The notes beneath the pieces are model-generated. The model was not told where the DNA came from. It saw nothing but the letters and a program-made list of their open reading frames with translations, and ran no database searches. The translations under genes were made by a program, and so were the position numbers. A stretch of DNA of 64,000 bases, taken from NCBI GenBank assembly GCA_963833655.1, contig CAWHYL010000003.1, forward strand, positions 62,001 through 126,000, in the 5' to 3' direction. This document shows positions 40,831 through 50,118 of the stretch, piece by piece (within the stretch, counting starts at the first letter, position 1; each line of letters begins with the position of its first letter). Source of the DNA: 3-1-20CM-4-69-9 sp963833655 (GTDB lineage: Bacteria > Actinomycetota > Thermoleophilia > Gaiellales > Gaiellaceae).

Positions 40831-42299
40831 AGGCGGCACCTGCCGGCGTTCTGCTCCTCGTCGTGCTGCTCGCGGCCGCGGTTGCCTTCGCGGTGACGCG
40901 GCCAGATCCGGCGGCTGCCGGCCGCGACGGCTGCGGGACCGACCTCAATGCCATCTTCGACCGGCTTCAGCCAAACTGGGCCTACGTCTACGACCGCGAC
41001 ACCTCGGCAACGGACGCGGTGCCGCCGGCGCGCTGGGTCCGGGGAATCGCGTTGCCGGGTGACGACAGCCCCTTCGGGGTGCATCCGACCCCGGTTGACG
41101 ACCCGATCACCCACGACGCCTACGACATGATCGTCAACGTCCGGCCGCAAGCCGCAGATGCCTATCTCCTCGGCGGCGATCCGGCGGCACGCACCGGAAA
41201 CTTCGCGGGCAACGACGAGGAGACCGGAAGACTGCACATGGAGCGCGAGGAGGTGGGGATCCCATTCGCGGTCTGGCCCGAGCAGGGCGACCGTGTCGAG
41301 GCCTACGGGTCCTGGGTGTGGGATTGCGGGCATGTCGCGGGCGGCGGAGCCCGTACGGAGTTTCATCCCATGCGCGCCCTCTGGGTCGAGCGCCGCTTCT
41401 CGCCACGGAGCCCGACCGGAGAACGCCAGGCGTCCCTCTGGTACTCCAACGTAAAGACGGCGGCCGGCGCGATCGCGGACTGCGCACATCGCACGAAGGG
41501 CGATGAGCAAGCGTTCAGGGCCTGCCAGGCCGCGACCTCGTCGACGTCGACGTTCGACGACGCCGGCACGAGGACGTTCATCCTTGCTGCACCCCCACGT
41601 CCGTCCGCGCATGCGCGACTCCACGTCCGACTCGTGAACGTCGGGAGTAGTGCCAACGCGCCGAGACCGGTCGTGAGCCTCGGTCTCTTCGCCGCCCGCG
41701 TCACGCTCCGGCTCGTGTCGGGGCGCGCCGTGCGCGTCGCATACGACGTCTTTGTCGGCTGGACGCCGGTGCGTGCCCGCCCGCAGCACCTCCGCGTCGT
41801 GCTCGAGCAATTGCTCGTGCGCCGGGCGATGGATCCATCCTGCCCGGCGACGCACCCCGACTGTCCAGCGCGCGTGGAGACGACGCAGCCCGGGCAGATC
41901 ACGACTGCGCCGGGTGAGTGGGCTCTTTACGCCGATGTCGGCGGCCTCTGGACGCACGTTCGCCCGCTCGTCTTGCGCGTGCGCGACGGACAGCGACTGC
42001 GTCTCCATCAGGCGTTCGACTTGTACGTGCCGCGCGGCCGGTCGTGGCGGCTCGCCGTCTTCACACGAGAGTGCGACTTCGGCTTCCCGACGTTCTCGAG
42101 CAACGACCGTGCTGTCTACCCGTGCCCGCATACGCGTGAGTTCGGTCATCCGTCGGGCGACGACAGACCCGGCTACATCGCCGTACGCGGACGCCCCGGC
42201 CGCCACGGCGCGAACGCGAGCCTGGAGTCCTCCACCTGCCCTGTGGTCAACACGCGAGGGTGCTACCGCCTGACTTGGCGTGTAATAAGACTCCGGTGA
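40827..42299 (+). CDS. membrane-anchored or secreted protein, unknown family
   Basis: 490 residues. An N-terminal hydrophobic segment (AGVLLLVVLLAAAVAFAVT) then a large extracytoplasmic domain with six or more cysteines (GRDGCGTDLN, WDCGHVAGG, IADCAHRT, FRACQAA, CPATHPDC, RECDFGF, STCPVVNTRGCYRL) likely in disulfides. Segments such as LNAIFDRLQPNWAYVYDRDTS and YGSWVWDCGHV do not match a family I know. Co-translated with the L,D-transpeptidase, which suggests a cell-wall or envelope role. It ends just after a TAATAA promoter for the next gene. Confidence 0.75.
   Translation: MKAAPAGVLLLVVLLAAAVAFAVTRPDPAAAGRDGCGTDLNAIFDRLQPNWAYVYDRDTSATDAVPPARWVRGIALPGDDSPFGVHPTPVDDPITHDAYDMIVNVRPQAADAYLLGGDPAARTGNFAGNDEETGRLHMEREEVGIPFAVWPEQGDRVEAYGSWVWDCGHVAGGGARTEFHPMRALWVERRFSPRSPTGERQASLWYSNVKTAAGAIADCAHRTKGDEQAFRACQAATSSTSTFDDAGTRTFILAAPPRPSAHARLHVRLVNVGSSANAPRPVVSLGLFAARVTLRLVSGRAVRVAYDVFVGWTPVRARPQHLRVVLEQLLVRRAMDPSCPATHPDCPARVETTQPGQITTAPGEWALYADVGGLWTHVRPLVLRVRDGQRLRLHQAFDLYVPRGRSWRLAVFTRECDFGFPTFSSNDRAVYPCPHTREFGHPSGDDRPGYIAVRGRPGRHGANASLESSTCPVVNTRGCYRLTWRVIRLR
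42283..42288 (+). promoter_or_regulatory. -10 TAATAA for the coiled-coil gene
   Basis: TAATAAGAC at 42283-42291, inside the end of the preceding gene, about 30 nt before the GGAGG ribosome-binding site of the coiled-coil protein. Same 9-nt word as at 40014. No clear -35. Confidence 0.4.
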
Positions 42300-42320
42300 A
42301 CGCAACCAGGGAGGAACAAA

Positions 42321-42617
42321 ATGCCTGAGTCCAAACAAAGCATCGTCGACCGCCTCGCCGACCTCGGCGAGGAGGCGATCCAGCGCATCGGCAACGCACC
42401 GGGCGGCGACCGCGTGCTCGCGGCGATGGCCGGGACACGCGAGCGGATGGACGACCTGCAGAAGCGCGTTCGAGGGCTCGAGGCGCTGGACAAGCGCGTC
42501 GTCGAGATCGAGCAGCGTCTCGACAAGCTCGAGGGCAAGACAAAGTCGTCGTCGGCGCCGCGCAAGCCGTCCTCCACGCCGCGCAAGAGCGGCAGCGGCT
42601 CGAGCAGCTCGAGCTAG
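42321..42617 (+). CDS. small coiled-coil protein with Ser/Lys tail
   Basis: 98 residues. The first 75 are helical with heptad-like spacing (GTRERMDDLQKRVRGLEALDKRVVEIEQRLDKLEGK), the rest a low-complexity Ser/Pro/Lys tail (RKPSSTPRKSGSGSSSSS). Strong GGAGG before the ATG suggests high expression. Such proteins in actinobacteria are often phasin-like or nucleoid- or membrane-associated scaffolds; no firm function. It has its own promoter and converges on the lipid-kinase gene with a 4-nt overlap. Confidence 0.75.
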   Translation: MPESKQSIVDRLADLGEEAIQRIGNAPGGDRVLAAMAGTRERMDDLQKRVRGLEALDKRVVEIEQRLDKLEGKTKSSSAPRKPSSTPRKSGSGSSSSS

Positions 42618-43516
42618 GGCACCCGGACGCGCAGCGCCTGCGGCACGAGCTCGAAGCGGGCCGGCGTCGTGCCGGGCTGCTCACCGTCGAGGACGACGGG
42701 CACCGCGGGCTCGGAATCGACCTGCACGACGCGTCCGTGCGCGAGGTCGATCTTCGGATGCGACAGGTGCTTTCCGCGGTAGATCTTCGGAAAGGTCCGC
42801 ACGAAGTCGGCCTTCGTGACGTCCCCGATCAGGAGCACGTCGAGCCTCCCGTCGTCCGGCTCCGCGTCGGGTGTCACCCACATGCCGCCGGCGGCGTAGT
42901 CCCCGTTCATCACGAGCGTCTCGAACATGCTGCCGCGCCGCTCCTCGCCGTCGATGCGGATCGTCATGTCGGCGCTCTTCCACGACGCGAACACGGCGAC
43001 CGTCGCCGTCAGGAACGAGATCCGCCCACCGAGGGCCTTCGAGGTGCTGTTCGCGCGCCGGGCGATCGCGCCGCTGATGCCGGCGCCCGCGAAGTTCGCG
43101 AAGTACGCGCTCCCTTCCGAGCCGTCCCACGAGCGGTACCGGGCAGAGCCGACGTCCACGGTGCGGGGCCGGCCGTCGCGCGCGACGTCGAGCGCCGCGC
43201 CCACGTCGGACGGGATCCGCAGGCTGCGGACGAAGTCCTTGCCGGTCCCGCGCGGGAGCACCGCGAGCTCGACACCGTCGGCGCCGACTGCGCCGTTCAC
43301 GACCTCGTGGACGGTGCCGTCTCCGCCGACGACGACGAGCAGGGTCGCGCCGTCGGCGATCGCCTTCTGCGTCAGCTCGGTCAGCTCACCGGGTCGCTGC
43401 GAAAGGAGCGCGTCGCCGCTGATGCCGGCGGCGGCGGCCCGCCGTGCGATCTCCGGCCAGCGCTGTCCCGTCGAGCCGTTTGCCGACGCCGGATTGACGA
43501 GGAAGACCGTCTTCAG
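42614..43516 (-). CDS. diacylglycerol/lipid kinase family protein (YegS/DgkB-like), probable CTG start
   Basis: 300 residues. Begins LKTVFLVNPASANGSTGQRWPEI, then GGDGTVHEVVNGAVG (ATP site, near 71-85), LAVLPRGTGKDFVRSL, and the second-domain VMNGDYAAGGMWVTPDAEPDDG. It phosphorylates diacylglycerol or a related lipid, recycling it to phosphatidate. The family's first strand starts exactly here, but the only codon is CTG (43516), overlapping the phosphorylase stop as CTGA. No ATG, GTG or TTG fits without truncating the first strand. Translation by coupling is likely. Confidence 0.85.
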   Translation of the reverse strand: MKTVFLVNPASANGSTGQRWPEIARRAAAAGISGDALLSQRPGELTELTQKAIADGATLLVVVGGDGTVHEVVNGAVGADGVELAVLPRGTGKDFVRSLRIPSDVGAALDVARDGRPRTVDVGSARYRSWDGSEGSAYFANFAGAGISGAIARRANSTSKALGGRISFLTATVAVFASWKSADMTIRIDGEERRGSMFETLVMNGDYAAGGMWVTPDAEPDDGRLDVLLIGDVTKADFVRTFPKIYRGKHLSHPKIDLAHGRVVQVDSEPAVPVVLDGEQPGTTPARFELVPQALRVRVP

Positions 43517-44232
43517 TGGTGGTGGCCGGCGGTGACCGTCGCGAGAGCGACGCGTGTCATCCGGTCGACTGCCGCGCGAAGCTCGTCGTCGGTGATGCGC
43601 TTGAACTCCCCCTCGACGACGATGTCGCTGACCGTGAGGAGGCAGCCGGCCTGCATGCCGCGGAGCGCGCCGACGGTGAACAGCGCGGACGCCTCCATCT
43701 CGACCGCCAGCACGCCGCGCTTCGACCAGCGCTCGTACTGGCCCTCGTCCGGGTTGTAGAAGACGTCGCTCGACACGATCGGGCCGACGTGCATCGGCTG
43801 GCCGATCTCCTTCGCCGCGTGCACGGCACCGTGGATCAGCTCCCAGTTGGCAGTCGGGCAGTGCGGCTCGCCGCCGACGAGGTGGTCGGCTGTTCGGTCG
43901 TCGGCAACGGCCGACAGCGCCACGATCAGGTCGCCGAGCTCGTGATGCGCCTGCAGGCCGCCGCAGGTGCCGACGCGCAGCAGCTTCTTGACGCCGAGCT
44001 GGATCAGCTCCTCGAAGACGATCGTCGCGCCCGGACAGCCCATGCCCGTCCCTTGAACCGACACGGGCTTCCCCTCGTACGTGCCGGTGTACCCCAGCAG
44101 GCCGCGCTCGGAGTTCCGCTGCTGGACGTCGTCGAAGTACGTATCGGCGATGTACTTGGCCCGGAGCGGATCGCCCGGGAGCAGGCACGCCTCGGCGTAC
44201 TCACCCGGCTCGGCTCTGATGTGAATCGGCAT
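43513..44232 (-). CDS. deoD: purine nucleoside phosphorylase (DeoD-type, NP-I family)
   Basis: 239 residues. Starts MPIHIRAEPGEYAEACLLPGDPLRAKYIAD, then TGMGCPGATIVFEELI, LLRVGTCGGLQ, SSDVFYNPD and the substrate motif VEMEASALFTVGALRGMQAGCLLTVSDI with the Asp of the purine site. Cleaves nucleosides with phosphate; a uridine phosphorylase cannot be excluded. It ends in a His-rich HHH. TAGGGT 8 nt before ATG 44232 suggests a leaderless mRNA, sharing its -10 with the divergent GNAT gene. Confidence 0.88.
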   Translation of the reverse strand: MPIHIRAEPGEYAEACLLPGDPLRAKYIADTYFDDVQQRNSERGLLGYTGTYEGKPVSVQGTGMGCPGATIVFEELIQLGVKKLLRVGTCGGLQAHHELGDLIVALSAVADDRTADHLVGGEPHCPTANWELIHGAVHAAKEIGQPMHVGPIVSSDVFYNPDEGQYERWSKRGVLAVEMEASALFTVGALRGMQAGCLLTVSDIVVEGEFKRITDDELRAAVDRMTRVALATVTAGHHH

Positions 44233-44258
44233 GGAGCGCAACCCTAACCCGTGACACG

Positions 44259-45047
44259 ATGCCGTCCGTGACCGAGCCGTTCGAGCCGGGTCTCGAGCAG
44301 ATCCTCGCGTTCTGCGCGCTGGACCCGGTCGAGCGCGTCTTCCTCGAAGACGTCGCGCGGCGGCGGCTCGGCCGCTTCACAGCGTTCGCCGAGGACGGCG
44401 CGCTGACCGCGCTGTGCCACGTCGGCGCGAACGTCGTCCCGTCGGGCTCCGAGTGCGGACGCTTCGCCTCCGTGGCCGCCCGCGGCCGGGCGCGGATGAT
44501 CATCGGCGACGAGCGCGCGGTCGACGAGCTGTGGGCGGACATGGAGCCGCTGATGCCTCGCCCGCGCGACGACCGTCCGGGGCAGCCGGTCTACGCGATC
44601 TCGGCGCCACCCCCGCCCGGTGACACCGGCCTTCGCGCCGCGACCGAGCGCGACTTCGAGCTCCTCCTGCCCGCGTGCGCGGCCGCGCACGAGGAGGAGA
44701 TCGGCGTCGATCCGCTCGCGCGGGATCCGGACGGGTTTCGCTGGCGCACGCGGTCGCAGATCGAGGAGGGGCGGTCGTGGCTCTGGGCGGAGGGCAGCGC
44801 GATCCGCTTCAAGGCGGAAGTGTCGGCGTGGACGCCCTCTGCCGTGCAGGTGCAGCAGGTCTGGGTCGATCCGCAGGAGCGGAACAAGGGCTACGCGAAG
44901 CGCGGCATGCGCGACCTGAGCCGTCTGCTCCTCGAAAGCGTCCCGACCGTATGCCTGTTCGTGCGCCCCGAGAACGCGCCGGCGATCAAGGTCTATGACG
45001 GGATCGGGATGCAGCGGCACGGCTCGTACCGCAGCTTGATCTTCTGA
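44259..45047 (+). CDS. GNAT N-acetyltransferase with N-terminal DUF4081-like domain
   Basis: 262 residues. The first 120 residues (FCALDPVERVFLEDVARRRLGRF, FAEDGALTALCHVGANVVPSG, FASVAARGRARMIIGDERAVDELW) match the DUF4081 domain seen in mycobacterial GNATs. Residues 125-262 form the acetyltransferase fold with the CoA loop QVWVDPQERNKGYAKRGMRDL and CLFVRPENAPAIKVYDGIGM. The acceptor is unknown. Actinobacterial homologues often sit near isoprenoid gene ispG; that context is absent here. Confidence 0.85.
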   Translation: MPSVTEPFEPGLEQILAFCALDPVERVFLEDVARRRLGRFTAFAEDGALTALCHVGANVVPSGSECGRFASVAARGRARMIIGDERAVDELWADMEPLMPRPRDDRPGQPVYAISAPPPPGDTGLRAATERDFELLLPACAAAHEEEIGVDPLARDPDGFRWRTRSQIEEGRSWLWAEGSAIRFKAEVSAWTPSAVQVQQVWVDPQERNKGYAKRGMRDLSRLLLESVPTVCLFVRPENAPAIKVYDGIGMQRHGSYRSLIF

Positions 45048-45065
45048 GTCAACCCCGAAAGGGTG

Positions 45066-45572
45066 ATGAGTCAAGCGGCGAGGTCGACCGAAGATGGGGG
45101 CGTGAAGCCCCGCTTTCCTGCGGCTGCGGGACTCGCGCTCGCGATCCTCGCGACCGCTGGGCTCGTCCTGCTCCTCGGCGGCAACGGCCGCGCTGCCGTC
45201 ACGCACACGTGCAGCGCCACCGACCGGCAGTTCATGAGCGTCGCGCAGCTGAACATGGCCGCGCTCGGCTCGCTCTCGCAGGACTACCTCCACGGCGACG
45301 CGAAGCCGGCGGACGTGATCGACGAGACGCAGACGGCGGAGATGGGTCTCGCCAACACCAACCCCAGCGACCCGTCCCTCTCGAAGACGCGGGCGATCCT
45401 GCGCGCGATGTTCGCCGAATACGGCCGCGCCATCCGCGCCGACGAGCACCACAAGAATCCCGGCAAGTACATCTACCGCGCGTACGGGCTCGCGAACTTC
45501 GCGCACGACATCCTCGCCGGCGCGCAGTCGGGCCTCATGAAGCGCGGGTGCGACGTCACGCCGCTGCTCTGA
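45066..45572 (+). CDS. small secreted or anchored protein, unknown
   Basis: 168 residues. An N-terminal hydrophobic segment (AAGLALAILATAGLVLLLGG, about 20-39) then a helical domain with two cysteines (VTHTCSATDRQFMSVAQLNM and LMKRGCDVTPLL), probably disulfide-linked. No family recognised. The start at ATG 45066 follows AAAGGG; a GTG at 45102 would also give a signal anchor. The stop codon lies inside the first arm of a structured repeat (45569-45595), so the 3' UTR begins as a hairpin. Confidence 0.7.
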   Translation: MSQAARSTEDGGVKPRFPAAAGLALAILATAGLVLLLGGNGRAAVTHTCSATDRQFMSVAQLNMAALGSLSQDYLHGDAKPADVIDETQTAEMGLANTNPSDPSLSKTRAILRAMFAEYGRAIRADEHHKNPGKYIYRAYGLANFAHDILAGAQSGLMKRGCDVTPLL

Positions 45573-45765
45573 CCGAAAGCTGCGCTTTCGGTCAGGAGAG
45601 GTACGGCGCTTCGCGCTGAACGCGCGCGAGCCGAGCTCGCGCGCTCCTTGCTGCTTGGCCCGTGTTCTCTTCCGTGCGGCCCGCGGATGCTGCGCGTGCG
45701 CGCGTCCGATCAGTTCGCCTGCGGCTCCGGCGGCTTCGCCTGGCTTAGCCTCCGGCTGGGCTTGT
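45569..45765 (+). repeat. structured intergenic element, copy A (plus orientation)
   Basis: Begins with a 12-bp hairpin CTGACCGAAAGC-TGC-GCTTTCGGTCAG that includes the preceding stop codon. It continues GGTACGGCGCTTCGCGC, then TGAAC and the 10-bp hairpin GCGCGCGAGC-CGA-GCTCGCGCGC (45622-45644), then CTCC, TTCCGTGCGGC and CTGCGCGTGCGCGCG, ending near 45765. The same order of blocks occurs twice, on the minus strand, at 52960-53146 and 53188-53378. The 172-nt gap to the next gene holds nothing else. Confidence 0.8.
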
Positions 45766-46062
45766 TTTCGAAGGGTCGGTGCGGTTCCGGACGAAGTCCA
45801 GGGCGTCCGCGACGATGCGTAGGCGGGCGAAGCGCTCGCGGAGGTGCGGATGCTCCGTGAGCAAGTCCCAGAGCTCGTTCAGTGCCGGCTCGACGTCGCG
45901 GTCGGCTCCCTCGAACAGCGTGTCCACCGCACGCCGGACGTCGTCGCGAATCTCGGCGGGGGTCTCGGCGACGGCAAGCCGCGCCTCGGTGCGCTCCTCG
46001 AGCCACTCCGCTGCCTGTCGGTTCGCCTGATTCCGTCTCCAGGCGTGGAAGAACGTCGTCAC
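45745..46062 (-). CDS. small acidic/basic helical protein, unknown
   Basis: 105 residues, predicted all-helical: NQANRQAAEWLEERTEARLAVAETPAEIRDDVRRAVDTLFEGADRDVEPALNELWDLL. No cysteine, no signal. GTG start at 46062. The last dozen codons lie in the end of the structured repeat copy A, so the C-terminus may derive from it. It is divergent from tilS with 46 nt between. No family recognised; this frame was preferred because it has normal amino-acid balance, unlike the alternatives. Confidence 0.6.
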   Translation of the reverse strand: MTTFFHAWRRNQANRQAAEWLEERTEARLAVAETPAEIRDDVRRAVDTLFEGADRDVEPALNELWDLLTEHPHLRERFARLRIVADALDFVRNRTDPSKTSPAGG

Positions 46063-46108
46063 GAGTCATCCATCGGCTTCCTCGCTGTCGCGCGTCTACC
46101 CTGTTCGC

Positions 46109-47074
46109 GTGAAGATCGCAGCGCGCGTCGAGGTTTTCATTCGGCGTTACGACTTGATCCCCGAGCGTGGCGAATTGACGTGCCTCGTTTCAGGGGGTGC
46201 GGACTCGACCTGTTTGTTCCACGTGCTGCGCGAGCTCGGGTACCGCGTCTCGGCACTGCACGTGAACCACGGCGTGCGCGGGGCCGAGTCGGACGCCGAT
46301 GCGCGGTTCTGCGCGGAGCAGTTCGGCGCCGAGATCGTCGACGGCCGTGGCGGCACCACGGAGGAGGAGCTGCGTGCGATCCGGTACTCGTTCGCGACGG
46401 GGCGGCTGCGCGCAACGGGACACACGGCGTCCGACCAGGTCGAGACCGTCCTCTACCACCTCGTCGCGAGCGGCAGCACGAAGGGCATCAAGCCCCGTCG
46501 CGAGGACGGCGTCGTGCGGCCGCTGCTGGAGCTCTGGCGGGGCGAGACGGAGGAGTACTGCCGCGGGCACGGGTTTCCGTATCGCACGGACTCGTCGAAC
46601 GACGACACGAAGCGTGGGCTGATCCGCAACGAGATCCTCCCGCGCCTGCGCGAGCTCCACCCTGGTGCGGAGCGCAACCTCCTCCGGCTCGCGCACGACG
46701 AGCCGTCGGCGCTGGACGAGCTGCTCGGGTCGACCTCCGGCTCGAGGCGGCTCGACCTCGGCAGCGGCGTGACGGCAGTGCGGGAATACGGCAGCGTCTG
46801 GCTCGAGCGGACTCCCGTCGCGTTGGACGGCGTCGTCCGCTGGGGCGACTGGCAGATCGCGGCCGATGTGCCAGGGCTTAAGGTACGGGCCTGGCGTGCC
46901 GGCGACCGGCTCGCCGGACGCTCGAAGAAGATCCAGGACGTGTTCGTCGACGCCAAGATCCCTCGCTCGGCACGCGAATCGTGGCCGCTGGTCGTGCGCG
47001 GCGACGAGGTCGTCGCCGTCCCAGGGATCGTCGACGCGGACGGAGTGCGGGCGGAGCGTGTCGACCCACGCTGA
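46109..47074 (+). CDS. tilS: tRNA(Ile)-lysidine synthase TilS
   Basis: 321 residues. PP-loop SGGADS (28-33; most homologues have SGGxDS), ALHVNHGVRG, TGHTASDQVETVLYHLVASG, and RTDSSNDDTKRGLIRNEILPRL. A C-terminal domain (from about 235) carries RAWRAGDRL and KIQDVFVDAKIPRSARESWPLV. Converts C34 of tRNA-Ile(CAU) to lysidine using ATP and lysine. Leaderless GTG: TACCCT ends 6 nt before. It overlaps hpt by 17 nt. Confidence 0.95.
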   Translation: MKIAARVEVFIRRYDLIPERGELTCLVSGGADSTCLFHVLRELGYRVSALHVNHGVRGAESDADARFCAEQFGAEIVDGRGGTTEEELRAIRYSFATGRLRATGHTASDQVETVLYHLVASGSTKGIKPRREDGVVRPLLELWRGETEEYCRGHGFPYRTDSSNDDTKRGLIRNEILPRLRELHPGAERNLLRLAHDEPSALDELLGSTSGSRRLDLGSGVTAVREYGSVWLERTPVALDGVVRWGDWQIAADVPGLKVRAWRAGDRLAGRSKKIQDVFVDAKIPRSARESWPLVVRGDEVVAVPGIVDADGVRAERVDPR

Positions 47075-47621
47075 GCTCGAGCGCGACGTCGCCGAGATCC
47101 TCATCGACGAGGATCGGCTGAAGTCGCGCGTCCACGAGCTCGGTGAGGAGATCTCGGCCGACTACGCCGGCCGCGACCTGCTGCTGATCGGCGTCCTCAA
47201 GGGCGCCGTTTTCTTCATGGCCGACCTGATGCGGACACTGACGATCCCGTGCGAGATCGACTTCATGGCGATCTCCAGCTACGGCGCACAGACCGACTCC
47301 TCGGGCGTCGTCCGCATCCTCAAGGACCTGGACATCAACATCGAGGCGCGCGACGTCCTCGTCGTCGAGGACATCATCGACTCCGGCCTGACCCTCTCGT
47401 ACCTGATGCGGAACCTCGAGTCGCGGGAGCCCGCCAGCCTCGAGGTCTGCGCGCTGCTGACGAAGCCCGAGCGCCGCGAAATCGACGTCCCCGTGCGCTA
47501 TATCGGCTTCGAAATCCCCAACCGATTCGTGATCGGTTACGGGCTGGATTTCGCCGAGCGATACAGGAACCTGCCCTACGTCGGCGTACTGGACACCGAT
47601 CTGGTGCCCGACGGCGCTTAG
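47058..47621 (+). CDS. hpt: hypoxanthine phosphoribosyltransferase
   Basis: 187 residues. Contains VLKGAVFFMADLMRTL, a catalytic flexible loop (SSYGAQTDSSG), the PRPP signature DVLVVEDIIDSGLTL (about 99-113) and the C-terminal VRYIGFEIPNRFVIGYGLDFAERYRNLPYVGVL. Salvages hypoxanthine and guanine with PRPP. GTG 47058 is preceded by GGAG and overlaps tilS, the classical tilS-hpt-ftsH arrangement. Confidence 0.96.
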   Translation: MSTHAELERDVAEILIDEDRLKSRVHELGEEISADYAGRDLLLIGVLKGAVFFMADLMRTLTIPCEIDFMAISSYGAQTDSSGVVRILKDLDINIEARDVLVVEDIIDSGLTLSYLMRNLESREPASLEVCALLTKPERREIDVPVRYIGFEIPNRFVIGYGLDFAERYRNLPYVGVLDTDLVPDGA

Positions 47622-47674
47622 CCAACCCGCGCTATTTCCCCTCGAATGAGGGCAGTAGCTCAAAGGAAGGCTGG

Positions 47675-47690
47675 TACCCTGCCGAAAGAG
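47675..47690 (+). promoter_or_regulatory. ftsH promoter -10 and ribosome-binding site
   Basis: TACCCT at 47675-47680 is a plausible -10, followed by the ribosome-binding site GAAAGAGG at 47684-47690, 5 nt before GTG 47696. The spacing implies a very short leader. The -10 word is the same as that of the leaderless tilS and folK promoters. Confidence 0.45.
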
Positions 47691-47695
47691 GTTTC

Positions 47696-49672
<1,977 letters not shown>

Positions 49673-49797
49673 TCGCCCGACCCTCCTGTCGTCCGGCCGG
49701 CTGCCGCGCCGCTGCAGGACTGACGTACGGGTAGGCCTCCGCAGGACGTACGGCACGCCGTAGAGACAGCGACGCCTCGGCCCCGCACAATCGCTCC

Positions 49798-49851
49798 ATG
49801 AACGTCCTGCAGAGATTCTGGCACTACCTCATCGACCGACCGCTCGTCTGA
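49798..49851 (+). CDS. possible 17-residue leader peptide before the copper operon
   Basis: ATG 49798 opens MNVLQRFWHYLIDRPLV and stops at 49849-49851. CACAAT 6 nt before the ATG could give a leaderless start. It has no Cys or Met-rich copper site, so a role in copper sensing is not evident. It sits 33 nt before the CsoR operator. It may be a small membrane-active peptide or chance. The remaining gap from ftsH (49673-49797) shows no gene. Confidence 0.35.
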   Translation: MNVLQRFWHYLIDRPLV

Positions 49852-49883
49852 GCGTCGGCCGCTGTGGCGGCGTAGGTGCGCCG

Positions 49884-49904
49884 TACCCCCTGGGGGTATA
49901 TGAT
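49884..49904 (+). promoter_or_regulatory. CsoR operator and copZ -10
   Basis: TACCCCCTGGGGGTA (49884-49898) is a 7-1-7 palindrome of the GC-box type bound by copper-sensing CsoR. It runs directly into TATGAT (49899-49904), an excellent -10 that ends 7 nt before ATG 49912, so the copZ transcript is likely leaderless. The csoR gene is the third gene of this operon, giving autoregulation: apo-CsoR represses, Cu(I) releases. Confidence 0.85.
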
Positions 49905-49911
49905 GACCTCG

Positions 49912-50115
49912 ATGCCCGAAGCGCTCGTCTACTCGGTGCCGGGTCTGCACTGCGCGCACTGCGAACGTGCCGTAAAGGAAGAGCTCGGCGAGGTCGGCGG
50001 CGTTGAGGCCGTCGACGTGAATCTCGACGAGAAGGTCGTCGTGGTGCACGGCGCCGGGCTCGACGACCAGCAGCTCCGTGCGGCGATCGCCGAAGCGGGC
50101 TACGAGGCGGCCTGA
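49912..50115 (+). CDS. copZ: copper chaperone CopZ (heavy-metal-associated domain)
   Basis: 67 residues, a single ferredoxin-like HMA domain. The metal motif is GLHCAHC (Cys near 12 and 15), with the usual VKEELGEVGGVEAVDVNLDEKVVVV and AIAEAGYEA. Carries Cu(I) to the CopA ATPase encoded immediately downstream (3 nt gap). ATG 49912 is chosen because it follows a -10 at 7 nt; ATGs at 49900 and 49903 are upstream in frame but lie inside the -10 box. Confidence 0.93.
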   Translation: MPEALVYSVPGLHCAHCERAVKEELGEVGGVEAVDVNLDEKVVVVHGAGLDDQQLRAAIAEAGYEAA

Positions 50116-50118
50116 GAG

